Shown: positions 43,423 to 51,451 of the stretch, piece after piece
Position numbering within the stretch: position 1 is the first letter of the stretch
How the letters are laid out: each line of letters opens with the position of its first letter
Assembly (NCBI GenBank): GCA_036732755.1
Contig: DAINBU010000008.1
Coordinates: forward strand, 20,214-84,213
Direction of reading: 5' to 3'
From: DASRRB01 sp036732755
GTDB taxonomy: Bacteria; Planctomycetota; B15-G4; SIAN01
DNA: 64,000 nucleotides
The notes under the pieces: model-generated
Database searches by the model: none
What the model was told of the DNA's origin: nothing
Seen by the model: only the letters and a program-made list of their open reading frames with translations
Made by a program: the position numbers and the translations under genes

Positions 43423-46044
43423 ATGTCGATCGACCGGCCACGCGCCACCGTGAAGTTCGTGCCGACGCTCGTCGTCGCGGCCGTCCTCTTGGTGCTGGCC
43501 GCGGCGGGCGGCGCGGTCTGGCACTTCCTCCGGGACGGGAGCGGGCGGGCGGAGGGTCCCGCGGCTGCGACGCCGGGAGCACGGCACGACGCGGCACGAG
43601 TCGCGGCCGAGTCGGCGAAGACGGAGCCGGAGGAGACGCGTGGGCCGTCGCGCGAAGTCGACCCCGAGGCGTCGGACGCCGCCGACGCTCGCAAGGAGGC
43701 CGCGCTCGCGGCGGCCGCCAAGTACGGCATCACCGTCCAGGTCGTGCGGCGGAAGGACGGCTCGCTCGTCGCCGGCGCGCAGGTGGTCGTCGTCGACGCG
43801 GGCAAATTGACGCTCGAGGAGATACCGAAGCTCGCCGCCGATCCGATCGAGCTGCGCGCGCGCGCGTCGGCCCGCCTGCGCGCCGACGAGCAGGGCGTCG
43901 TGCGCGTGGCGCGGCCCACGGGAAGCGCCTGGGTGTTCGGCTTTTCCGAGGACGCGCGCGGCTGCATCGGGGTGGACGCGACCACGTTCGCGGCGCAGCG
44001 GCTCGAGCTCCAGCCGCGGCAATGGCTCGACGTGAAGGTCGTCGACGAGACGGGCGCGCCGGGCCGCGGAATCGAGGTGGCGCTCGCCCGAAAGGACGAG
44101 CCGCTGCGCGCGAGCACGTGGCACGCGACGACGGGGCCGAACGGCCTCGCGCGGATCGCCGACCTCGATCTCCAGTACTCGCTGACGCGCGCCGCCTGGA
44201 AGGCGCCGAAGTCGCAGCCGTTCGAGGTCGGCTTCCCGATGCCGCTCCCCGCGCCGGTGCGGGTCGCCGTCGACCTCGACGCGCTCCCGAAGGAGCCGCT
44301 CGAGCTGCGGCTGCCGGCGACGGGGGCCGTCGCGTTCCAGGTCGTGGACGGCCGCGGAGAGCCGCTCGCCGCGCTCGGGACGGTGATGGTCGTCTTCCCC
44401 AAGTCGGAGGGGAGCGAGGTGAAGCTCGACGAGCGGGGCCGCGGCACGCTCCCGTGCCTCGGGCTCGGGCTCGCCGGTCAAGCGAAGCCCGTCATCGCCG
44501 AGCGCCCGTGCGGGCCGGCGCCCTTCGTCGGGCCGACGCGCGCTGGCGAGACGGTCGAGGTCGCGCTTCCCGCCGGGGAGGTCGGGCCGGTCGTCGTCGG
44601 GCGACTCGTCGACGAGAACGGGGCGGCGCTCGGCGGCTTCGAGCTCGACGCCTCGCTCGACGCGTTCGATCGCGCGCGCGACGGCATGGAGGTCGGCAGC
44701 GTCCGGAGGCGGACGAAGGCCGAGAGCGACGGCGCGTTCCGGCTCGACTACAGCCGCGGAGCCACCCCGAGCAGCAGCCGCTACTCGAACCAGCTCTGGC
44801 TGCGCGCGACGCGCGACGCCGACGAGCCGCTCGCGCAGCCGATCGAGGCGCGTTTCGACGTCGTGGTGCCGGAGAGCGGCGAGGTCGACGTCGGGGTCGT
44901 GAAGCTCGCGCCGCCGCCGTTGATCGTCGGCGGCAGCGTCGTCGACGACGACGGGCTGCCGGTCGAGGCGGCGAGCGTCCGCGTGCAGATCGACAAGCCC
45001 GTGAAGGAGCTCTACCGCATCGTCCACCTGACCGGCACGCGCAGCGCGGCCGACGGACGCTTCGAGATCCGCGGCGAGGTCCCGCCCGGTCGCCTCCAGG
45101 TCGTCGCGTCGCGCGGCGGCTTTCTCGGCGCGAAGCCGGTCGCGTTCGACGCCGGCGCACCGGACGTCACGCTGCAGCTGCGCATGGGCGGCGGCGTCGA
45201 GGGCTCTGTGCGGCTGCCCGAGGGCTTCGCGTTCGAGCTGCTGCACGCGCGCCTTCGCCTCGCGTCGAACAGAGGCCGCACGTCGGTGGTCCAGCGCCTC
45301 CGTTCCGACGGCGGCTTCGAGTTCGGGATGGTGCAGCCGGAGCTGTGGGACTTCGAGCTGCTGCTCGGCAAGGAGGCCGACGCCGCGGAGCGGCAGGTCC
45401 TCTTCCACCAGGTCGCCGTCCACCGCGCCGAGCAGACGCAGGATCCGCGGCTGCAGGAGCTCGACCTCGCGTCGCTCGTCCACCTCGTCGAGGTCGCCGT
45501 GCGCGTGCCGGGCGGCGAGCTCGCGGCGGGCGGCGCGATCGGGCGCGCCGCCACGTTCACCGACGGGAAGCGCGGCACGCTCTCGATCCCGCTCAAGGAG
45601 GGGCGCGCGCTCGTCCCCTGCCTCACCGTGCCGGTGCCGCTGCAGGTCGTCGTTCCCGGTTTCCTCGCGCAGACGGTGCGGGCCTACGACGCGCCGATCG
45701 ACGTCCTGCTCTACCGCGGGTATCCGCTGCGGCTGCGCATTTCGGGCTCGCTCTCGAAGTTCCCCGACCTCGTCGCCCTGCGCGTGAGCGCGGTCCCGCG
45801 CGACGACTCCATCGCCGCCGTCGGCGCCGCCTCGTCCGCCCCAATTCGCGACGGCGAGGCGACGCTCGTCGTCCCCTCGTTCGGCCGCTACCGCGCCCGC
45901 ATCACGTTCGGCCGCCCGCCCGACCCCAACGCCTCCCCCGACGAGGCGCGCCGCCGCGACCGCCGCACGCCCACCCCGGAGCTCGACTTCGAGGTGAAAG
46001 ACGTCCAGGACGAGCAGGTGGTCGAGCTCAAGGTGAAGGGCTGA
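43423..46044 (+). CDS. membrane-anchored carboxypeptidase-regulatory-like repeat protein without sigma domain
   Basis: This 873-residue protein looks like the tail of the sigma fusions without the sigma part: a short basic N-terminus, one membrane span at about 12-35 (V-P-T-L-V-V-A-A-V-L-L-V-L), a low-complexity linker, then beta domains from about 78 to the end, for example V-V-D-E-T-G-A-P-G-R-G-I-E-V near 207, V-G-R-L-V-D-E-N-G-A-A-L-G-G-F near 391 and V-V-D-D-D-G-L-P-V-E-A-A-S near 506. No enzyme motif is visible. ATG at 43423 (GAGAAAG upstream) is preferred over a GTG at 43387. The tail would be outside the cytoplasm. Function unknown. Confidence 0.82.
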   Translation: MSIDRPRATVKFVPTLVVAAVLLVLAAAGGAVWHFLRDGSGRAEGPAAATPGARHDAARVAAESAKTEPEETRGPSREVDPEASDAADARKEAALAAAAKYGITVQVVRRKDGSLVAGAQVVVVDAGKLTLEEIPKLAADPIELRARASARLRADEQGVVRVARPTGSAWVFGFSEDARGCIGVDATTFAAQRLELQPRQWLDVKVVDETGAPGRGIEVALARKDEPLRASTWHATTGPNGLARIADLDLQYSLTRAAWKAPKSQPFEVGFPMPLPAPVRVAVDLDALPKEPLELRLPATGAVAFQVVDGRGEPLAALGTVMVVFPKSEGSEVKLDERGRGTLPCLGLGLAGQAKPVIAERPCGPAPFVGPTRAGETVEVALPAGEVGPVVVGRLVDENGAALGGFELDASLDAFDRARDGMEVGSVRRRTKAESDGAFRLDYSRGATPSSSRYSNQLWLRATRDADEPLAQPIEARFDVVVPESGEVDVGVVKLAPPPLIVGGSVVDDDGLPVEAASVRVQIDKPVKELYRIVHLTGTRSAADGRFEIRGEVPPGRLQVVASRGGFLGAKPVAFDAGAPDVTLQLRMGGGVEGSVRLPEGFAFELLHARLRLASNRGRTSVVQRLRSDGGFEFGMVQPELWDFELLLGKEADAAERQVLFHQVAVHRAEQTQDPRLQELDLASLVHLVEVAVRVPGGELAAGGAIGRAATFTDGKRGTLSIPLKEGRALVPCLTVPVPLQVVVPGFLAQTVRAYDAPIDVLLYRGYPLRLRISGSLSKFPDLVALRVSAVPRDDSIAAVGAASSAPIRDGEATLVVPSFGRYRARITFGRPPDPNASPDEARRRDRRTPTPELDFEVKDVQDEQVVELKVKG

Positions 46045-46117
46045 CGCGCCGCCGCAGGGATCCGTCGGAGCACGGCACCCCTTCGGAGCCGCTCCCGCCC
46101 GGCTGCCCCGATTTCAT

Positions 46118-46133
46118 GCAACTTATCGGTTGC
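46118..46133. promoter_or_regulatory. ArsR-type operator copy 1
   Basis: Inverted repeat GCAAC-N6-GTTGC, the first of two nearly identical copies 40 bp apart upstream of the SRPBCC/ArsR pair. The arms fit the imperfect dyads bound by ArsR-family dimers; probably the autoregulatory site of the ArsR gene at 46709. Confidence 0.6.
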
Positions 46134-46157
46134 CTTCATTCCGAGCTCCGGTAACGT

Positions 46158-46173
46158 GCAACTCGTTGGTTGC
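46158..46173. promoter_or_regulatory. ArsR-type operator copy 2
   Basis: Second copy of GCAAC-N6-GTTGC, followed like the first by a CATTCC element. Spacing of 40 bp from copy 1 (about four helical turns) would put two bound dimers on the same face of the DNA. It lies 56 bp before the SRPBCC start. Confidence 0.6.
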
Positions 46174-46229
46174 TCATTCCCGAGGCGAGACCCGCTCTCG
46201 CCCGCATCCAAGACCCGGAGTTCGAACCC

Positions 46230-46712
46230 ATGACCCCTGCATCCGCCCAGCGCCCGTCACCGACCGATCGCATCCAGAAGGAAATCGTGCTCCAGGCGCC
46301 GCGCGCGCGGGTCTAACGAGCGCTCACCGACTCGAAGGAGTTCGGGGCGTGGTTCCGGATCGACTTCCAGGAGCCGTTCCGCGCCGGGAAGCCGATCACG
46401 GGGCGGGTCACCTATCCGGGCTACGAGCACATCGTCGGCACTTTCGAGATCGAGACGATCGAGCCGGAGACGCGCTTCACCTACCGCTGGCATCCGTATG
46501 CGGTCGATCCGAAGGTCGACTACTCGAAGGAGCCGACCACGCTCGTCGAGTTCACGCTCGCGGAGGTGGCGGGCGGGACGAAGCTCACCGTCGTCGAGTC
46601 GGGCTTCGACGCGATCCCGGCGGCGCGCCGTGCGACCGCGTTCAAGATGAACGGCGACGGCTGGGCGATCCAGGTCGGGAACATCGCTGAGTACCTGCGG
46701 AGCCGCGCGTGA
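46230..46712 (+). pseudogene. SRPBCC (AHSA1-type) protein with in-frame TAA
   Basis: The reading frame from ATG 46230 to TGA 46712 encodes an SRPBCC/Aha1-type ligand-binding protein: R-I-Q-K-E-I-V-L-Q-A-P-R-A-R-V, then a TAA codon (46314-46316, codon 29), then R-A-L-T-D-S-K-E-F-G-A-W-F-R and a normal C-terminal part ending in a helix (M-N-G-D-G-W-A-I-Q-V). Homologues have Trp or Tyr at the interrupted position (R-V-W/Y-R-A-L-T-D); TAC differs by one base. The remainder is intact, so this is either a recent nonsense mutation, an assembly error or unusual decoding. The next gene starts inside its stop (GTGA), so the pair was made as one operon. Confidence 0.8.
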
Positions 46713-47056
46713 ACGCCGTCGCGCGGCACACGCGGATCGACGGGGCGGCGCCGATCTTCGGTGCGCTCGGCGACGCGACGCGGCTGCGGCTCGTGAGCCG
46801 GCTCGTCGACGACGGCCCGCTCTCGATCGTGCAGCTCACGGAGGGCGCGAAGATCACGCGGCAGGGCGTGACCAAGCACCTGCGCGTGCTCTCGGACGCG
46901 GGCGTCGTGCGCGACCGCCGGCGCGGCCGCGAGCGGATCTGGGAGCTCGACGGCCGCCGCCTCGAGATCGCACGGCAGTTCCTCGACCACGCCTCGCAGC
47001 GGTGGGACGAGACGCTGGGGCGGCTGCGCGCATTCGTCGAGCGGGAAGCGCGTTGA
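46709..47056 (+). CDS. ArsR-family transcriptional regulator
   Basis: A 115-residue winged-helix repressor of the ArsR family. Visible are I-F-G-A-L-G-D-A-T-R-L-R-L-V near 17, the recognition helix region I-T-R-Q-G-V-T-K-H-L-R-V-L near 50, and the wing R-R-R-G-R-E-R-I-W-E-L. It has no Cys residues, so it is not a metal sensor of the ArsR/SmtB type; ArsR proteins paired with SRPBCC genes are common and of unknown ligand. GTG at 46709 overlaps the TGA of the SRPBCC frame. Two operator-like repeats upstream of the pair suggest autorepression. Confidence 0.92.
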   Translation: MNAVARHTRIDGAAPIFGALGDATRLRLVSRLVDDGPLSIVQLTEGAKITRQGVTKHLRVLSDAGVVRDRRRGRERIWELDGRRLEIARQFLDHASQRWDETLGRLRAFVEREAR

Positions 47057-47087
47057 TACCGCGATCGGCGCGCTATCGAGGGGCTGC

Positions 47088-48476
47088 ATGGACTCGCGCT
47101 CGAAGCTCCTGCTCGCGCTGCTCGCGGCGATCCCGCTCGCCGCGAGCGGCGCTTCCCCGGCCCAGACCTCCGCGCCGCGCGGCTTCTTCCGGACCGAGAA
47201 GCGGCAAGGGCGCTGGTGGCTGATCGACCCGGACGGGAAGCCGTTCCTGTCGAAGGGCGTCGCGAGCGTCAGCTACAGCGGCGACCGGATCCGCGACACG
47301 GCGCGCGCTCCGTACGGCGAGACGACGCGCGCCCGGTACGGCACGCCCGAGGCGTGGCGCTCGGCGACCGCGGAGCGGCTGGTCCGGTGGGGCTTCAACA
47401 CGATCGGCGCCTGGTCGGACGAAGGCTTCACGACGATCGACGTCGACGGCAAGCACCTCGCCTGCACGCCGATCCTCAACCTCAAAACGAAATACGTGTC
47501 GGCGCGGATGAACGGCCAGGCGTGGCGCGAGGGGATCTTCCCCGACGTCTTCGACCCGGAGTTCGCGGTGCTCGTGCGGCAGGTCGCAGGGGTGAAGTGC
47601 TCGCCGCGCAAGGACGATCCGTGGCTGATCGGCTGGTTCACCGACAACGAGCTGCGCTGGGGGCCCGACTGGCGCGGCGACGGCGAGCTGCTCGAGCAGT
47701 TCCTCGGCCTGCCCGAGTCCGCGCCCGGACGGCGCGCCGCCGTGGCGCTGCTGCGCGCGCGCTACGCCGACGTCGCGAAGTTCGACGACGTCTGGGGGAC
47801 GAGGTTCTCGAGCTGGGAGGAGCTCGAGGCGGCCGGCGCCGTCACGGGTTCCGTCGCGGTGCGGCGCAAGTACCTGCAGAACGCGGCCGCGCAGAAGAAG
47901 ACGAGCTCGGTCGACCGCCGGCGCGTCGCGTTCGCCGCCGACTGCGACGCGTTCCTCGCGCGCGTCGCCGAGCTCTACTTCCAGATCACGGAGGACGCGG
48001 TCCGGGAGGCCGACCCGAACCACATGGTCTTCGGCTGCCGCTTCGCCACGCTGCCCTCCCCCCCGGTGATCGCCGCCGCCTCGAAGCACGTCGCCGTCGT
48101 CTCGTTCAACGCGTACGGCAAGGACCCGCGCTGGGTGATCGGCCAGTACTCCGCGTTCGGCAAGCCGCTGCTGATCGGCGAGTTCAGCTTCCGCAGCCGG
48201 GACAGCGGCCTCCCCAACAAGAAGGGCGCCGGCCCCCTCGTCGCGACGCAGGTCGACCGCGCCATCGGCTTCGAGCAGTACGTCTTCTTCGCGCTCGACC
48301 AGCCCGACGTCGTCGGTTACCACTGGTTCCAGTACGCCGACGAGCCCCGCGAAGGCCGCCCCGACGGCGAGGACTCGAACTACGGCCTCGTGACCGTGAA
48401 GGACGAGCCGTACGAGGCGCTCACGCGCAAGATGGCGCTCGTCAACGCGAAGGCGGACGAGTTCCACGCGCGGTAG
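47088..48476 (+). CDS. secreted glycoside hydrolase, agarase-like
   Basis: A signal peptide (about residues 1-25) precedes a TIM-barrel glycoside hydrolase. The N-terminal G-R-W-W-L-I-D-P-D-G-K-P-F-L-S-K-G-V segment near 42 is typical of beta-agarase and related clan-A enzymes. The likely acid/base is the Glu in G-W-F-T-D-N-E-L-R-W near 183, and the nucleophile the Glu in L-I-G-E-F-S-F-R near 365. Length 462 residues. The substrate cannot be fixed; polysaccharides such as agar or other galactans are possible. ATG at 47088 has GAGGGG upstream. It is 31 bp after the ArsR gene. Confidence 0.75.
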   Translation: MDSRSKLLLALLAAIPLAASGASPAQTSAPRGFFRTEKRQGRWWLIDPDGKPFLSKGVASVSYSGDRIRDTARAPYGETTRARYGTPEAWRSATAERLVRWGFNTIGAWSDEGFTTIDVDGKHLACTPILNLKTKYVSARMNGQAWREGIFPDVFDPEFAVLVRQVAGVKCSPRKDDPWLIGWFTDNELRWGPDWRGDGELLEQFLGLPESAPGRRAAVALLRARYADVAKFDDVWGTRFSSWEELEAAGAVTGSVAVRRKYLQNAAAQKKTSSVDRRRVAFAADCDAFLARVAELYFQITEDAVREADPNHMVFGCRFATLPSPPVIAAASKHVAVVSFNAYGKDPRWVIGQYSAFGKPLLIGEFSFRSRDSGLPNKKGAGPLVATQVDRAIGFEQYVFFALDQPDVVGYHWFQYADEPREGRPDGEDSNYGLVTVKDEPYEALTRKMALVNAKADEFHAR

Positions 48477-48518
48477 GCGGCGAGCGCGGAAGCGATCTCG
48501 AGCGCGCGACCGCGTCGG

Positions 48519-50630
48519 TCACCCGGACGTGCGCAACTTCCCGACCAGCCGGTCCCAGCAGTCGCGGTCGGGCGTGATCACGAAGGTCTGCTCTTCGGTG
48601 CGGTCCAGGACGTCGATCGTCGTGTCGAGCAGGTGCGACGCTTCGACGTTCTCCTCGCCGTTCGCGCCTTGGCGCCCGATCAGGAAGACGAGCGGCCACT
48701 GGCCCGGCTCCGCGAGCTCGAAGCGCGGCTCGGCGCCGGGGCGGAGCTCGAACGAGCGCAACTCGTCCTGGTCGGTGACGAAGTGCGGCATCTCGGAAAC
48801 GCCCACGTAGAGCCGCGCCTCGAGCTGCGCTGCGTCCGGCATCTCGAAGCCGGGCGCGAGCGCGAGGCGGATCGGGATGCCGCGCTGCAGGACGATGCGA
48901 CGCGTCCTCGAGTCGGGCGCGAGGAGTCGGGGACGGAATCGGTTCGCGACGATCTGGGTCGAGAAACCGTCGCCGACGATCGACAGGAGATCGGCGCGGC
49001 CCTTCTCGAACCACATCGGCTCGTCGTGCCCGGGATGGTCCGTCCGCGTCTCGTAGACGAGGCCGGACAGCTCTTTCCCGTCACCGTCGACGATCTCCAA
49101 CCGGCGCGACTGCAGCTTGCCGCGCAGGTCGATGTCGAGCAGGCGCGGATCGCGCAGGTGTTGCGCGGGCGCGACTTCGAACTCCGCGGACTCGTGCAGC
49201 ACGACCTCCCGGAGACTCGTGGAGATGCTGCAGCGCGTGATCTTGATCGAGTGCGTGCCTGCGCGGACGTTGCGGATCGTCGCGCGGCCGTTCACGTCGA
49301 TCCACGGATTCGAGTCGTGCTCGTGCGGATCGCGATTGCCGTCGACTCGGACCCGCAGCCAGCACGGCTCGATCGGCACGTCGAGCCGGACGGAGACGTC
49401 GAAGGAGCTGTCCAGGTCGGGCGCGGCGGCGCTCTCGGGGGTCGCAGCGTCGGACGATTCGTCCGGCGTCACCGTCGGCGTTTTCGTTGCTGCGGCCGAT
49501 TCGGAGTCGTCTTCCGGCGCACCGAACCAGCCCGCGCGCAGGACGACGTGCTTCACCTCGCCGTCCTTCGTCGGGCCGAGGATGTGCTCTCCGCCTTTCT
49601 CGGCCGTGCCGATCGGCGTCAGATGGTCGAAGCTGAACACCCTCGGGCGTATCTCGACTTCGAGCTGGAACGTCAATTCGGCGCCGAGCTCGACTCGATC
49701 GAGGCGACAGCGGCCGTCGACGATCGGTGGCTCGAGCGAACGAACGTGCCAATGCCTGCGCTTGCGTTCGAGGCCGTGCGGTTCCAAACGGCCGCAGCTC
49801 TCGACCAGGAGCGAGAGAGAGCGCGCGTGCCCCGAGTCGCTGCCGAGCGGCCGGCCCTGCGCGTCCTGGAGTTCCACGTCGATCGAGCCGCACGCGGGCA
49901 GAACGAGCCGCACCGGCTCGAGCACCGGCGCGTCCGCCGCGCGCAGCTCGCCGCCGAAGATCAGCGCGCCGAGCATCACGAGGTCGCGCCGCCCGCAGGT
50001 GCGATGGACGCCGCGCTCGAGCTCGAGCGCGGGAATGTCGAAACCACCGTCCGCGCCGGTGGTCCCGACCGTCGTCGCGGTCGCCATCGGCTCGAGGGAG
50101 CACTTCGCCATCTGGATCGGCACGCCCGCCTTCGGCCGACCACTCTCGTCGACCACTTCGACCCGCAGCGAACGCGGTGCGATCGGAACGACGTGCTCCG
50201 TGCGGTCGTGGACTTCGAGCGTCGTGCGTCCGAACTTCCCTCCGCTCCAGACGAACACGCACCGCGGCGCCGTCGGGGCCGCGACGCGCGCGACACCGTC
50301 GCCGGAGGTCGCAGTCGCGCATCCCTCGCGTCGCAAGAGCGACCGCGCGGTGCGCGCCTCGCCGTCGTCGTAGTCGACGTCGCCATAGGTGAACTCGTAC
50401 TCGTCGATCGACACGACCAGCGCGTCGCCGACCGGCCGTCCGCTCGCCGCGTCGACGACGCGGATCGGGACGCCGTCCGCCGGCGCGGGCTGGAGCGCGA
50501 GGCCGTAGGACCTGGCGAGTTCGACGGCGGAGAGAGGCGCGGCCGGTGCGGGCGGTGCCGGATTCGTCGATCCGCAGCGGAGCGCGGTCGCGAACGCGAG
50601 ACACACGAACCATCTCGTGGGTGGTCGCAT
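48519..50630 (-). CDS. lipoprotein with carboxypeptidase-regulatory-like domains
   Basis: The 703-residue protein begins with a lipoprotein-like signal (a hydrophobic stretch followed by L-R-C-G-S near 18). Beta domains are recognisable at about 53-110 (V-P-I-R-V-V-D-A-A-S-G-R-P-V-G-D-A), 145-200 (L-R-V-E-V-V-D-E-S-G-R-P-K-A-G-V-P) and 250-280 (S-I-D-V-E-L-Q-D-A-Q-G-R-P-L). These are of the same carboxypeptidase-regulatory type as the sigma-fusion tails. No catalytic motif is seen. ATG at 50630. It is convergent with the glycoside hydrolase gene and divergent from the methyltransferase gene. Function unknown. Confidence 0.8.
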   Translation of the reverse strand: MRPPTRWFVCLAFATALRCGSTNPAPPAPAAPLSAVELARSYGLALQPAPADGVPIRVVDAASGRPVGDALVVSIDEYEFTYGDVDYDDGEARTARSLLRREGCATATSGDGVARVAAPTAPRCVFVWSGGKFGRTTLEVHDRTEHVVPIAPRSLRVEVVDESGRPKAGVPIQMAKCSLEPMATATTVGTTGADGGFDIPALELERGVHRTCGRRDLVMLGALIFGGELRAADAPVLEPVRLVLPACGSIDVELQDAQGRPLGSDSGHARSLSLLVESCGRLEPHGLERKRRHWHVRSLEPPIVDGRCRLDRVELGAELTFQLEVEIRPRVFSFDHLTPIGTAEKGGEHILGPTKDGEVKHVVLRAGWFGAPEDDSESAAATKTPTVTPDESSDAATPESAAAPDLDSSFDVSVRLDVPIEPCWLRVRVDGNRDPHEHDSNPWIDVNGRATIRNVRAGTHSIKITRCSISTSLREVVLHESAEFEVAPAQHLRDPRLLDIDLRGKLQSRRLEIVDGDGKELSGLVYETRTDHPGHDEPMWFEKGRADLLSIVGDGFSTQIVANRFRPRLLAPDSRTRRIVLQRGIPIRLALAPGFEMPDAAQLEARLYVGVSEMPHFVTDQDELRSFELRPGAEPRFELAEPGQWPLVFLIGRQGANGEENVEASHLLDTTIDVLDRTEEQTFVITPDRDCWDRLVGKLRTSG

Positions 50631-50787
50631 CGACCCGAGCTCCTCGACGCCGTCCCGCTTCCGCGACGATATGCGCCGCATCTGCGGTTCCAGTAACGCC
50701 GCGGAGCCTCGGGATCGTTCACTCGAGGCGAGATCGCGCCGCGCGCGGTAACTTGGTCGGGGTTCCCCTTCCCCTCCGGGGTCCCCG

Positions 50788-51423
50788 ATGGCGCTCGTTC
50801 GCGTCGACGTGACTCCGACCGCCGGACGGCTGCCGCCGCCGATCGCGAAGTTCGTCCGCGCTGCCGACCGGCGCACCGATGACTTCCACGAGCAGCGGAC
50901 CCGGCGCCCGCTCCACGCCTTCGTGTCGAGCGATCTCGAGGGCACCTGGCGGATGATCGACGCGATCGCGCGCGGGAAGCTCGCGCCGGGACGCTCCTTC
51001 TGCGAGTGGGGCTGCGGATTCGCGGCGGTGGCCGGTCTCGCCGCCCTCTCCGGCTTCGACGCGTGCGGCATCGAGATCGAGCGCGACCTCGTCGACGAGG
51101 CGAACCGCCTGATGACCGACTTCTCGCTGAAGGTCCCGATCGCGCAGGGCAACTTCGTGCCGCAGGACGCCGGCGAGCTCGCCGACTGCACCAGCGAGTT
51201 CACCTATCTCTCCGAACGCGGTCCCGACGGCCACGCGGTGCTGCGGCGCGACCCCGACGACTTCGACCTCGTCTTCGCCTATCCGTGGCCGGGCTCGGAG
51301 GACGTGATCTTCCGCCTCTTCGACACCTTCGCAGCGACGGACGCGCTGCTGCTCACGTTCCACGGGAGCGAGGGGCTGCAGGTCGACCGCAAGGTCACGC
51401 GACCGGACCGGCGAAGGAACTGA
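50788..51423 (+). CDS. class I SAM-dependent methyltransferase-like protein
   Basis: The 211-residue protein has the Rossmann core of class I methyltransferases: motif I as F-C-E-W-G-C-G-F-A-A-V near 71, an acidic residue closing strand 2 in G-I-E-I-E near 95, and a D-L-V-F-A-Y-P-W-P segment near 165 that occupies the motif IV position. The substrate is unknown. ATG at 50788 is chosen. It lies alone between a divergent lipoprotein gene (157-bp gap) and a convergent PD40 gene (28-bp gap). Confidence 0.82.
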   Translation: MALVRVDVTPTAGRLPPPIAKFVRAADRRTDDFHEQRTRRPLHAFVSSDLEGTWRMIDAIARGKLAPGRSFCEWGCGFAAVAGLAALSGFDACGIEIERDLVDEANRLMTDFSLKVPIAQGNFVPQDAGELADCTSEFTYLSERGPDGHAVLRRDPDDFDLVFAYPWPGSEDVIFRLFDTFAATDALLLTFHGSEGLQVDRKVTRPDRRRN

Positions 51424-51451
51424 TCGTCGGGAGCCCGCGTCCGGTCGCGCC

